Shown piece after piece: positions 23,572 through 36,900 of a DNA stretch of 64,000 nucleotides (position 1 is its first letter; each line of letters begins with the position of its first letter). Source of the DNA: Siderastrea siderea (Eukaryota > Cnidaria > Anthozoa > Scleractinia > Rhizangiidae); the NCBI GenBank assembly GCA_964030785.1, contig OZ034969.1:43434201-43498200 (forward strand). Direction: 5' to 3'. The notes under the pieces were generated by a model that was given only the letters and a program-made list of their open reading frames with translations, had not been told where the DNA came from and made no database searches. Both the position numbers and the translations under genes were made by a program.

Positions 23572-24910
23572 TTATTTGCTGTCCAGTATATTGACCTGCT
23601 TGGTAAGTTTTTCCATATCTTCTGGGCTGATACCGCTCTTTAACGTCCTTCGAACTGTAACAAGAACAAAGCAATATTAAAGAGACGAAAGGAAGGACGA
23701 TCTCTTAAGGGGGCAATATACCTGCATACCTTTTTTCCCCAACGTTTTAGCCTTTTTTCTTAATTATCTCCATGATATTTCATTCCATCCAAAAATGCTA
23801 TCATAGGATCATAGCGCGAGTTCCCATAAATCTGAGAGAATTTTTTCGCGATTTTCAAATTAAACGTTAAGAAGGAGAAGGGGGAGGAAAATTTATGAAT
23901 TTTAAGAAAATTGAAAATTGTTAAGAATTAAAGGTGAGTTAAATTAAAATTTAAAGTTAATAATTAATAGACGGATACCAAAACAGGCCACAAACAACCA
24001 CAAGTGCTCATGCGTGGGGGTGGCCTGGCTGGGAGTGTGTACAAAAATTTAATCCCTCTTTTATTTCTTTCTAAATCTTATCCTATTTCCTCAAAATTCA
24101 GGTATATTGCCCCCTTAAATCACAGACTTACCGTCCTCTTTTTCAATGGTGTTCTGCGCTTTCATTGCCTATCGTATCAGTTTAGTTGTCAATTGATTAC
24201 GGTTTATTAAAGTCACGGTTTGAATTTTGAGTCAGTAAGACAACAACACATATCCTGTACTTAACGAAATGGGATACTAGATCAGATGAAAGAAAGTCGC
24301 GACCAAAATAATTGATATTTTGCGGCAATGAAAATACAGATAGACTTGACGTCACGTTTTGAGCGTATCTAAAGATCTCCCACGTACTGACTGCCTCGCC
24401 TCTGTAGACACTTTATCCTTGTCATTTGCAAACTAATACAAGCGCAATCTTCCTCGACATAAAACCACTGCCTCCCCACCCAGGTTCTTGTAAGAGGAAT
24501 CGTACTTTTTAGTTCCTTGGAAAAGCCTTAAGTGACCACCCCACTCAAAGCGACCAAGAAGCTGTTTCCGATCTTTTGCAAAAATGAAATACCTTATCCT
24601 ACTAACCTGACTTCCTATTGGTGGCCCTATTGCGCTTGCGCACTCGTGTTCTTGAGTCAGGTACAGTAGCAGACTTGGCCAGTGTGTTAATAACTTCATC
24701 CGTGTTGTCATCCGGAAACTCATCTTGTGCTTGCATGGCTGAGTTGGAACGTGCCGGCCCGGAACTTTTGACTCTGTTTCGTGTTCCAGGAAGCGTGGCG
24801 CTCTTCAGTTTTTCTTTCGCATTCTCAGCTTCGTCGCCATTAGAGATGAGCGCTCTGCGGAACGCTTCAATGTTCTCCTCAGCGGACACTTTCGCTGCTG
24901 CCGAGTAGGA
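23572..24910 (-). CDS. FHOD: FHOD exons 24-25: C-terminal tail and DAD
   Basis: Exons 24607-24910 and 23572-23654 encode residues 1321-1448. The join gives [18 protein letters not shown], nearly the same as the vertebrate FHOD autoregulatory basic cluster with its ROCK-type sites (RKS, RRT). The protein then ends in about 20 residues with a helical, charged pattern and a TAA at 23574-23572. A MITE lies between the two exons. Confidence 0.92.
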
Positions 24911-27900
24911 CTGGGGAGAACGGGAAATGAACACAAAGGCATGTTTACTAAAGTAAATGACACCTGATACAAAGACGTTAGGAGGTCATCCGATAGCAGG
25001 ACAACTGAGAGCGTGTAAGAGCCAGGCTAGTCTGATAATGGCGAGGAGGTGAAATTAGCCCGAGAAACATTACAGATACACTTCAATTATAAATGAATGG
25101 CGATTCAAACACGGCCTGAAGCCACATTTTGAATCGCATTCATGAAAAAGCTCCAGATGTTTCGAAAAAATTTTAGACTGTTTTAACCCAAGAGTATTCG
25201 TATGAAGTAAGATCAATATTCCTTCAAGGGGACTTAACAACTAAGAAACTGAGATAAGTGCCGATTTGAGGATTCAGTCTGGTAGTACTTTATGTGAAAC
25301 GAAAACTTTTTTCGTACGACAGTATCAAAAAAGTACGCTGGGGTTTCTACTTGCAACGATGGGTACTCCTTAGAAACAAAGCGTTTTCAAACAGTCCATT
25401 GACTTTCGCTCCTTGTTACCTCTGTTTCTGTGATAAGCTTCCCTCTCGTCTTGCTTCGTTCCCTCAAGTTTTCTCTCTTTTTCTTCATTTGAATCACTCG
25501 TTCTCTCGTCGTCCGGTATTCCAATGAAAACTCGCTGATAATCTTACAAAACTCGTTTACCTAGAGTAAAAGGATTTGCATCAAAACAGTCTTCTACCAT
25601 AGGGCACGGATTTACCCGTGATTTCCACAGTGGAAACCCGCCGTAGGGCCACTTACGCACTTATGCAGTCACTTGTTCATGTGAGCTCCCCCCCCCCAAA
25701 CTTTAAGCGGCCACTACGTTAATACGACAATTTTTCCGTAGCCTGTGTTGCTGGCGGTATTATTCATATTTTTTCGTGCGAAGGGATTTTGTAGGCGAAG
25801 GGGCAACGTAAACGAGCGGAGAGAGAATTTGCCATTGCACGAACAATCCGTCAGCTACGCGGGCTAGATTCCCGTTGGTAAGTGGATGAAGAGGGTTCTA
25901 CTGAAGAAATCTGCGTGCTACAGATGAAATAATGTAACAGATCATTCACACCAAGGTCCTAATATACTTTTCTTAATCCACTAAGGATTCAGATAAACTA
26001 AGTCCACATTTTGCGCTCCAAAATTCGATTTTCCAGTTCCATTTAAGGACAAAACAATCCGAGATTGCAATCTGAATAATCCACGTACGGGCATGAATTG
26101 GTGTTTGAATCTGGTTTCGGGTCATTTAACGAACTTTAATCTTGTCCTAAATAGAACGTGTTTAGGATTTATTTTTTTTAGAATTCTGTTTCAGCTGGAA
26201 AATCTTAGCATTCTGGAAAGATTGACTAAAAGTTAAGTTTTTCAATTGTTCCTTTAGATGGACTAAAATAACGGCTCACTACCCTAATACGCGTAATATC
26301 TTACCTTCGTTTTGTTCGCTACGCTTGATTGCAGTCCTAAGTACAACAACATTTTGTGGAATCTACAAGAAAGTAAATCATCAAAATTCCTTGATTAAAT
26401 GAGAAATGGTACTGAACAGAAGCTGGTTCTAAATCCAGTGATTTTACGAGTTTGCAACAGCAGTCCTGTTCTGTTCATTTCACTTGTATATCCATCAGTT
26501 TTGGTGACCACATGTATTTTATCCATTTTTACATGTACAGGCTGACAAAAAAGAAGACAAAATTCAGGACTTTTCCACAAAAGATGGGTCACAGCGTCGT
26601 TACTCGTTTCTAGAGGCAATAACGACGTTTCTTTGCACCAATTCTGATCATCTCTCTTACGAAAAAAAATTTGCAGTAGCATTTATTTTCAAGAATTTTA
26701 AATATTTATCTGCGAGGAAAAAATTTCATTCTAGGAAGACACCTTTTTTATTGGAATCATGTTGTAACGGATTGTTCCGAGTCCTTCCGGAACATAACAA
26801 ACATTGTTCGGAAACCTTCGGCTTAAGACGTGTGAACACTGACCTGTTGATAACGCGCCTGTGAACGACCTTGAGAATGGTGCTTCGCTCCTGGGCATCC
26901 GCTAAAAACTCCGACATTCTGACAAAACAACAACAAACGGTCAGTTACGTGAATGCAACTACAGTACAACTTTTCTTGGTACACGATTTACCCGGCAAAA
27001 TCCTAGTTACAATCACAGATTATTGGTGTTTTAATCCATCTTAAGACTTATTTTAAAACCAAAATTCCTTTTAAAAGATGTAGTATGGGCTATGTAGGGC
27101 TACTACTGCAATCACGTTTTGTTACCAAACTGGTGGGCCGCAACTGGAGGGGGGGGGGGGGGGGGGGGGGCTTACAACCGGATTAGGAGAGATTCCACCT
27201 AACCAATCGCCCTATTCCATGTCTAGTCGCCACGAAAAAGAATAAAATTAGGCCTGATCGCGGGTTAATTTCTTTCTAGAGGAAAATTTAGGGCGAACAC
27301 TGTGTGCCAGGTACAGGCTACGGTACGGTTAATGTGCATCCGGGATCATTTGTCAGAGAGAACAAGGTTTATTACTCACTTGCTTTTAAGTTGTTTGGTG
27401 CTATCGTGTTTGGCAACAACACTTAAATATTCCCATGACTTTTTACAATTCTCGCGTAACTTCTTTAAGTTGTCTAGAACGACGTCGAAATCCACCTGAA
27501 AGTAAACAAAAGAATTGTGCTTTAATACTAGAGCAAATTTAAAAGAACAAAAAAGAAAAAACCATTGATCAGTCAAGACTTTGATAATCCAAGTTCAGGA
27601 GGTTAAGTGCTCGCCTTATGAGAAATAACGTGAGCAACCACTGGGAGCTGTAACAAGAAAGTCATGTCATTGTCCATTCCATCAACGGCTGTTTCTCTTC
27701 AAGGAAAATACCCAGTTGAAAAGTGTAATTTTAGTTGCATGAAGAAGACAGCTCGAGCAAACGAATGTACGCCTCTTGTAAGTCTTGATCATGGCTATTC
27801 AAATTAAAGGCTAATAATTCAAGTAGACGTGATTTTCACACCGTACAAGGTGATTCAAACATTTGAGTCTGAGGATAAGTTCCCAAAGTGTGACCATCCA

Positions 27901-30900
27901 AATAAAAGCTACTAAGCAGCACTTTCCTGTGGTTATGTTTAGTATGCTGCACAAGGTGGTTCCAACTTCTACGTCTGTGAATAAAATCCTGTAGAGTGAC
28001 CATCAGATCAAAGCCTGTTCAGCAGTGCTTTTACTTTCCAAGTTGGCGCAATATTGCCAAAATAAAGTGGTTAATATTTTAATGACAGTGCGCTTACCCT
28101 GGAGGATCGATGTAAGGCGCCCAGATCACTGTAAAAATCAGTTGAATTTGGAAACTTTTCCATCACCATACAACACAAATGATACAACAACGACTGCTTG
28201 TGCACCGTGTCCTTGACTTCCGGTACTTTTGCCAAGTAATCCAGCTGAAAACCCTTCACCTGAAACACAAGCTCAAAATATCAGTTCTCTTAACTCATCG
28301 CCATACACTCCTTTGATCATAGCGCTGAGGATTTCATGGTACATCAACACAACTCAGTATACCTGTGCTGCTCTTGCTTACTACACGTGGAGCGATTGCA
28401 CAAACTCGATAATAACAACAATAACAAAATAGTTTATTATGTACGAAAAGGAAACGTCAGAGGTTAACCCTGTCAAGGACATTCCCTAATTAAAAGACTA
28501 AAACTATTACACAACTACAATATTATGAGCTAATTTTTTAAAAAATTAGCTCATAAACTTTTAAAAGTATTAAAACTTGTCTCTTCCACAATTTCTTTAG
28601 GGAGTGCATTTCAATGTTTAACAATCCTAACAAAAAGACAATAATAATCCCTGTAACAGTATGTTAATAAGAATGATTAATTGCTAAAGGCCGGCACACA
28701 CGAGGGGACATGTTGCGGGACAAAATCCTCAGTGTGCACTGCATTGGACGCATGTTGCAGAGACATGTAGCGGGGACATGTTGTAGCAACAGTTTTCCTC
28801 GTGCGACATCCCCGTTTTTGCGAAAACGTTCTGTTGCGGGGACAGAATTATGACTTATGGGATAGCCGGTGGCGCGTTTTTGTTGGTTCTTACTATTTTG
28901 TAGCGGGGACAGTTTGCAAGGGCAGTCCACACGATGCGACATTGAAAATTGGGGTCATTTTGTCCCCGCTTCATGACGCACGAATTCAAACCAGCTGAAT
29001 TGCCCTTTTCACAGTTACCTTTGCTTATTTGCATTACAATGTATTGAACGTCGATGAGAAGCAATTTCGGGCAATTTTGCAGTTTCCTCCCGAAGTTGCC
29101 TCACATTCACGTTCAAATACATTGTAATGCAAATGAGAAAAGTTAACTGTGAAAAGAGCTATTTCTTGCAACATGTCTCGGGGACAAAATTCTGTCCCCG
29201 CAACGGAACTTGTCCGCAAAGACAGGGGTGTCACACGAGGAAAACTGTCCCCGCGACATGTCCCCTAGTATGTGCCGGCCTTAATGTAAAGAACAGTAGA
29301 GAACGCATGCTCTGTTCAAAATTCTAATTGTGCATGGTCTGCACATGCGCACTACATTCATTCCTCACATTAGCATTTACTGGTTCTTACAAGGTTTGTG
29401 AAATTGCTCTTTTGACCAAATTGACACTTATACAAAGTGTTAGGCATGGGTAGCTAAGTTGTAAACACATTTATTTTTACGCACCTTTTTCCCGTTTAAA
29501 AAGTTTCCTATGGCAAGTAGAGTGGCTAAGATGTGTTTGAAGGTTTCGTTATTTTGTAGTTCTCGGATGGATTCTTTCAAGTCCATAAGAGGTTCTGCTA
29601 CTTCCTATGAAGACAGCGTATGTCAGTATAAAAACATGTACACAAGATAGCGAGAATCCTGGATTATTTATCAGGCCCCAGTTGTTCAGAAGTTGGATAG
29701 CGCTGTCCAGCGGATAAATCTCTGTCCAGTGGATAACGCAATTGGTTTCCCTAACCCTTATCCACTGGATAGTGATTTTTCCGGTGGATAGCGCTATGAA
29801 ACTTTTGAACAACTGGGGCCAGTACTCCTGCAAAGGTTGAAAAGTTCAAAAAGAAACGCCGCCATCCCCCCGACAGTAGCGGCCGTATGAAAATAACGAC
29901 CTTACAAGTAACGACTTTCAGTACGAAAAACAAGAGAAACCCTATACCAGAGTACCTGATAAGAAACGATACAGGCCTTCAGGAAATGCTGAATATATCC
30001 GAAATAACTACCCGCTCTACTGGTAATTTATAGAGTATGACTACACGCCAAGGGAAAAACTGATATCATATGCATTCTACGTATGTTGACAAAGTTCACA
30101 AGATTTTACTCAGATGGGTCGCTCCAAATGCAAAACAAGTTTGAGGTACCCGCAAGTAATTACAGCAACCGAAAGTAGAGTCAACTAATACATCCGACCA
30201 GTAAAGTACTCACGCAACAAAATGTTATGTCTGTGGTAAGTTCAGTAACATGCAAAAAACCACAAGATTTTGTATCAGTTACACTGTATTTAACGTCAAG
30301 GTTACACCATTAGCATTGCACCAAACTGGAACTGCATCAGGTTTACACTTATATCTAACTCTACCAAAGTGCTGAGCGTCTTACCCTTTCAAGCTGGTCA
30401 TAGTCCAGTTTAAATGACCATAAATGAAGTCGCGGGCTCAGCTCGTTAATAGATGACATCGTTAGTAGAAACTGTTCAGCGGTTCCAAGCGGCATGTCTG
30501 GGTTGGACATATGTGCTTCTTGTATCTTGATTTTTTCCTCTGCTGTTGGCTGCAGCTGGAGCAATTTCTAAACACACAACAAACGCTTTGCTTAATAACA
30601 GGATTATTTCTAAAGTTCCAGGAAAACTTATTATCCTGGTTCCCTATTTCGGCTCCGTATTCGTACACCGGTTCAAAATGTCATATTCGATACAAGTGGT
30701 GCGAGTTTACCCCGGTTGATGCACCAGATCGGGACTCTCTTTACGGTACGAAAACTGATTTGTGTGTCATATAAACGCGGTATGACTGTTCGTATTACAT
30801 TCCTTTTAATTTTAATAGTTGCGCTCCAAAATAAACTCACACCGCTGTAAAACGGGTTATGTAAAGGCGATATGAAGTTTTCATCTCGTCCCAGGATGAA

Positions 30901-33900
30901 TGTCGCAAGGGGTGTTACCAGCTTTAATTGTTAGAGAGGAGAGTGAGTGGATTATCATCAGAATTAGAGACGATCTTGAGGATAAAACTTGCTTTCTATG
31001 CAAAGTGGGAAAGCTGCTAACAAGTAAGCAACGGAAAGCAACTGAGTCGCACTTACATCAATTCCTTCCCTGTCAATCACTGCGCTGTCCATACTCAGTA
31101 TCGCCTGCTTCAGTGCTCGGATCGGTGGTAACTTAGTCAAGCCTATGTTGATTGCTTGAGAGCGCTTCATTTCAAGCACAACTATTTCCTTTTTCTTATC
31201 TTTGTCCTCTCCTTCACACTTCTACAAAGGAACAATGTATACAGTGATTAAACAGGCACGCATGGAACAAGCAGTAACTGCGTGTGACTTAACATGACTG
31301 TTGAACGTGGTAGACCTGTTTTCAAATGAGTGTCGTAAAACCAAAACCAAAGTTATTATTCTGGCCAATCACAACAGGCGTAAACAACACAATCAACCAA
31401 TCAGAACTCGAAGCAAATGCGTGTAATTAGCTTAAAGCGCGAAAACGCGTGTGGGTAGGACCCAATCAGAAAGCGTAGTAAAGCAAAACCAAAGCAAACA
31501 CAGCATCACTTTCGACACTTAATTGAAAACTGCTCGAAACGAGTCTTGAACCAACAACAGTGTTATTATAACAGCGATAGGTGTAGAAGGCGTTATCTAT
31601 ATTTCGCACCCAATGGTAAGAGCAGGGTTAAACGGGTTGCACAATGTCCCTTAAAACCGAAAATAGTAGCCCTCGGATTGCAGATCGAATTTAGAAAAAA
31701 AATTGAGAATCCAACGAAAACCCTCCGAGCAAGAACAATCCCTGACAACAAACTCAACTCACGTATGACGTCAACTCTGAGTTTCGAATCCAGGCCACAC
31801 TGGATCACTGCGCCATCCCTACTTTCTTCAACATTAAGCAAAACCAAAACAATCACAAATACAACTACAAACGCAAACTTTACCTTTACTTTAGCAGCTG
31901 TCTTGTTCTCAAACAAATGTTCCAGTTTCTTAGTGTCAATGTCCACAGTGTCGATACTCCCCCATATTGTCTTATTTACACCATTTATAAGAGGAGAGTT
32001 CTTCACTTCTTGCCAAAACAAACGCACTAACTTTTTCTTTGGAAGGGAATCATTCAATGAAGGTGCCTTAGGTCCAGGGGGAGGGGGTGGTGGAGCGGCT
32101 CCTCCAGGGGGTGGAGGTGGTGGGGGTGCCCCGCCTGGCATAGGAGGAGGGGGAGGTGGAATTCCAAACACTGGAACACCTCCGTGTGGATGCGCGTCTG
32201 TTTCATCTGCAGCCGACGACGCAGAATTAAGGAATTCATCTTCATCATCCTCTAGCTCAGTGAAATTAAAGTCATTTACTATGAGTTTACGCTTCAATAC
32301 AATCATTCTCTCCCACTCAAGTTCCTTTAAGAGCGCAGCTTCTTCAGCTGCTTTTCTCGCTGCCTCTTCTTCTTGTCGTCGACGTTCTTCTTCCTGCTTC
32401 TTGCGAAGTTCTTCTTGCTTTCTCGCTTCTTCCTCGGCAGCAGGATCAGGTTTGTCGTCTGACGGCTGCTTCATCAGATTAGACTTTGCCTTATTTACCA
32501 AGCCTTCAAATTCACCTTCGGGAGCACTCGAAGATGGTTCATTTTCCTCATCAACTTCAGGACAGCCGCTCAATCTTTTCACAGCATCAGAAACTAAATT
32601 TTCAACGTCTAGCATATCCTTTTGTCTCTGAGAACCTTCGTCATTCTCTCCAGGTGACAACAATTGTTGTTTTCTCTCCTGAACTGAATCACCTACTGGT
32701 AAATTGGGATCACTAATTCTACGGTCCACATCATCCACTGATTTCTGCTGTCCGTATAACATCGACAACATCATTTTCTTGTTTGGAAACCCTGGAAAGC
32801 CTTCGCAAACACTCGACCGCTTTTCGGAATCAACAATACTTGGCCGTCGGGCGTCGTTAGCTAAGCCCGTTGAACTAGTTCTTCTGTCAGGCGAAAGTTT
32901 ATTTTCTTCTGAAATTCGTTTATTTGCCTCGTTGTCATCGTTTAATAAATCATCGGTACTTGAACCGAGTTTTTCATCAGTGTCCGTGCTTTCATCGCTA
33001 GTTCTATGACCTGAAGACCCATTGTGGTCTATATTATTCAATAAAGGTTCCTTTTCTTCCTTTTTAACCTCAGGAGTCTTTTTTCGACTTGTTGCCGTTA
33101 CAGTCATTTCTTTTTTTCGAGGTGAAGGCTTTTCTTCTCTTATATCTGAGCTGTCATTCTTATGCGACGAGGTTTCAGCCTTTGGATGTCTGCCAGATCC
33201 TTCAGGTGGTCGAGCTTGTTCTTCTCGACTTCCTTTTGACCGATGGCTTGGTTGCTCTAGAAAAGTCATCAAAATAAACGAAGAATCAGCTCCTGTCATT
33301 AATTTCAACCTGAAACAAAGTTACAGATACAAAGAACAGTCTCCTTCGGCTTTTATACCAATGCTTCACAGCTGCTTGCTGTTATTCTAGAAACTGGGTC
33401 AATGGCTGGATAAAATGCAGAACTATACCAACATACAGTATAAATTATATTTGTCGTAACGTGATTTTACATACCACGTGAAGCAACCTCAAAATGAAGT
33501 ATCAGTATCCTTTCTGACAAAATTCAACAAATTGAACCACAGAAAAAACGGCGAATTGAATTGTCTAGTAGCGACGTCACTCTACCATTCATGTACGAAT
33601 GTCACTTCAGTTGCACATTGTAAGCATGCCCTGATAATGGCAATTTTTTTTTTCACTTGTTTCAAAACAGTTTTAGGGATGCTAAGGTGAGAACAGTGTA
33701 CAATTTCACTACTATTAACCACTAGTATGAAAAGCCACTGCATGGAACATAACACTCAATGCTCCAAAAAACTCACCCTCTGCCTTGGGTTCCTCAAACT
33801 TGAATTTCCTCCGGGGTAGAGTGGGGGAAGACCTTGGGGAGCTCCTCGGGGAGGGGCGTGGTGACGAGCGGGGTGATCGTGGTCTGTCGTTAGCTGGTGC

Positions 33901-36900
33901 AGACACCTCTAAGTGACCTCTGTCATTGGCATTACTTTTGCTGTCTGATCTTTTTCTACTCCTGTCATTCCTGCTGGGATTTGCAGCTTCATCATTTTCA
34001 GGCTCTGTTATCCCCAGCGCAGCTCGCCTGGCAGCACGACGCTCCCTATAACAACACAAACACCATAACTAATGAGTGAACTTGGAAATCGGCATATCAT
34101 TCACAACACGCATTTGTTACCCAATGCAGGAGTTCTAATTTATATTTGCTCAATGATTTCTTTTGATTCAAAGCATGGATTGCTCTTAAAAACTGACCCA
34201 AAACTTTCAGTATAGGTACATTAATAACATCGAAAATATTAGGTACAGATACGTAAGTAGTACAGAGCAACATGGTTTCTGCAGCAATTTTAAATTTCCA
34301 GGAGTTTTCCAGCAATACCCATTTTACAGATGTGTGTTGAATAGCTTAGCTGTTGACTTCGCTTTGATACAAACCTTCCTTCTTTTCATAGACAAGTCCA
34401 GTTTTTCTTGTGACAACATGTGTCTGGTCATCATTACTTACATATGAATAGCAGAAAGGTTTGTAACAAAACAAAGTCAACTTTCGCCTCACTTCCATTC
34501 AAATACCAGGACGCTGAGCGCACAACTGCGAAGTGAGCTTTTAATTTCCATAACTTATGGAAGATTCTAACTACTATTTCAGTGTCCCCATTAAGAGGGT
34601 TTTTTAAATGCTGTTATTGCACGTTTCCAATCAACAATCCTGTGTCAAAGTTCTGAAAAAGTAAAATACTGTTTATGTGCTACATACTTTCTTGCCAGTC
34701 GGTTTTTAGTTTTCTCGTCCAGTTCACCTTCTGTTGATGATGAAGGTGTAGTACTTGCTGATGTCTTAACAGGCGATGCAGGGGGCTCAACTTTGACAGC
34801 TGTTCCCACGTTTGGAGCGCTAGCAACTTTGTGTATACCATCACGGCTTTTAGCTCCCGGGGGAGCCAAGTGGCTGTCCTTGGTGATGCATGATACATCA
34901 ATCTGGCTAATAGAGTTGTGTCGCCGACTGCGCCTTCTATCACCTTCAGAAGTCAAAATAAAATTGTTTAGCAAAACTTATGAAAATTGACATTGTGCTA
35001 TTTGACATGCATTTAAAGGGACACTGTCACGGGGATTTTTACGTTTTGGGGTGAACATGTGCAGAAATTTGAATTAAATGCTTTTTTCACGTACACAGAA
35101 TACTCTAGAACGTGATTTTCTCAAAGAAAGAACAAACCATAGTCGGTTACTGGCGATTTTTCCACGGAACAAAGGAAAAGCTTGAAAACATCAGCCTGAT
35201 GTTTTCAAGTTGCAACCATATCCATCCTAGCAATCCGCAGCAAAACACACTCAACTATAATCTCAGAGAACTGGTAGAGTAATTTTAAACGAAATTCAAC
35301 CGGTATTTTTGGATTTCCGCCGATTAGAATATGTTCTTTTGCTTTTCAAAGTTATCTAGATATTGGGGACAGTGTCCCTTGCAACAACATGAAAAACAGG
35401 TAAGAGAAACCTGAAAAGAATTCCATGTCTTGTATTCTTTCACGTTATAAGTCATATCACATCCAGCTTTCTCAATATTCAACATGTACACACAACACTT
35501 CACAAATATTACATTGATCAAAAATTTAATTTCTCGTTACAGTAAAATACCCTATCATCAAGCTACAAACAGAAAAATGTCGAACATACAAATCAAAAGA
35601 CATTGTGACAATGAACCACCATTTACTTACACCAGATATTAAAGGAAATACACTTCAGTCAGTTAGGGGAATTGCCATTTCAGATCAGAGACCAAATGGC
35701 TTGACCTAAAACAGTTCACCCTGGATTCTGAATGATTTGCTAAGTAAGTATTACATCGTACCTGTGCCAAAAGTTGTCGTTCTTTTTCTTTGTCTGAGAA
35801 GAGAGATTTAATTGTTTGTGAGTTAGGAAAAACAATAACGTTTTCAAAATTAACACAAATAATTTTTATAAATTTTGGTGGCGATCTTTGGTGCTAACTG
35901 ACAATATATAGAGGATATTACATGGTAGCATGAAGATATGAATTTTATTTTCAAGTGGCAAAAACAATATTTTACGAACGAGCGCAGAGAGTGAGAAAAA
36001 TGTTGTTTCTTACCATGAGCATATAAAAATTAATTTGTATCTTCACGCCACCGTGTAATTTTCTCTTCATAAAATAGACAAGAGTATTTTTGTACAAACA
36101 ACAGTGTAAAAGCGGGCAATGACATTATCGATATCCTCACTACTGAAATACTGTGAGGAAAATACGCCATTCAAGTCCCAGATGTAGTTTAGTATGAACT
36201 TTCAAGTGGTCTATTTTCCACTAAAACACTCTTGTCTGCTCTGTATATAATAAACAATAAATTATCCCCTGAGAGACCTAACTGATATTCCCTGCCAAAT
36301 CCATTGTATTCAAAGTGTTATTTAATTTCTTGTATACGTAATTCATTCAATGTGTCTTTCAATTTGATCTAGTTCATTCAACATGTCACTTTATTTCTCA
36401 TAGTTCAATACCTTATTGATGGAGAGCTTCCAAAGGCTGGAAATTCTTCATCTCCATCTTCAATCCGGAGTGCAGTCTTAAAACAGATAAAAATTAAGCA
36501 GAACATTGTAAAATTACTTGCAGTTAGAAAATAAGATCATTGTTATGCATGAACGACCTGTATGGCTGCACAAATTCATCATTCATTCAGGGGTTAACTG
36601 GTGTACAGTAGGAGGGTTAGGGAAAAAAACTTCAGTTCTCACACACCTGGCTGTTAGCCAGATGCTATTGAAAAGTTGGCACCCTGGAGGCACATATCTT
36701 CTAAACCCTTTAAACCCCAGTCGTCATCCAAAGGTAAGGCCATGTGTCTAATCCCCTGGACTGAACAAGCCAGACGATGTCTCATCAAGGCTGGTACTGA
36801 AATCTGGTTTGTGTACATGTAGTATGAGGTGACTAGAAGCATTTGTCTGCTCCCGCTGGATGGGATGCTAGTCCATCACATGTACACCAGCATTTTGGTA

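Noticed and set aside
24131..24165. Possible extra FHOD exon between the last two exons
   Set aside because: A strong GGTAAGT donor is present, but the usual acceptor would bring a stop in frame. The direct join of exons 24 and 25 recreates the conserved [12 protein letters not shown] rare alternative exon of 27 nt is possible but unsupported.
31546..32631. A 361-codon plus-strand reading frame
   Set aside because: It lies opposite FHOD exon 15 and is open because of the Ser/Pro/Gly-rich codon pattern. Its peptide is low complexity (poly-Gly, poly-Ser) and the minus-strand frame has clear formin domains.
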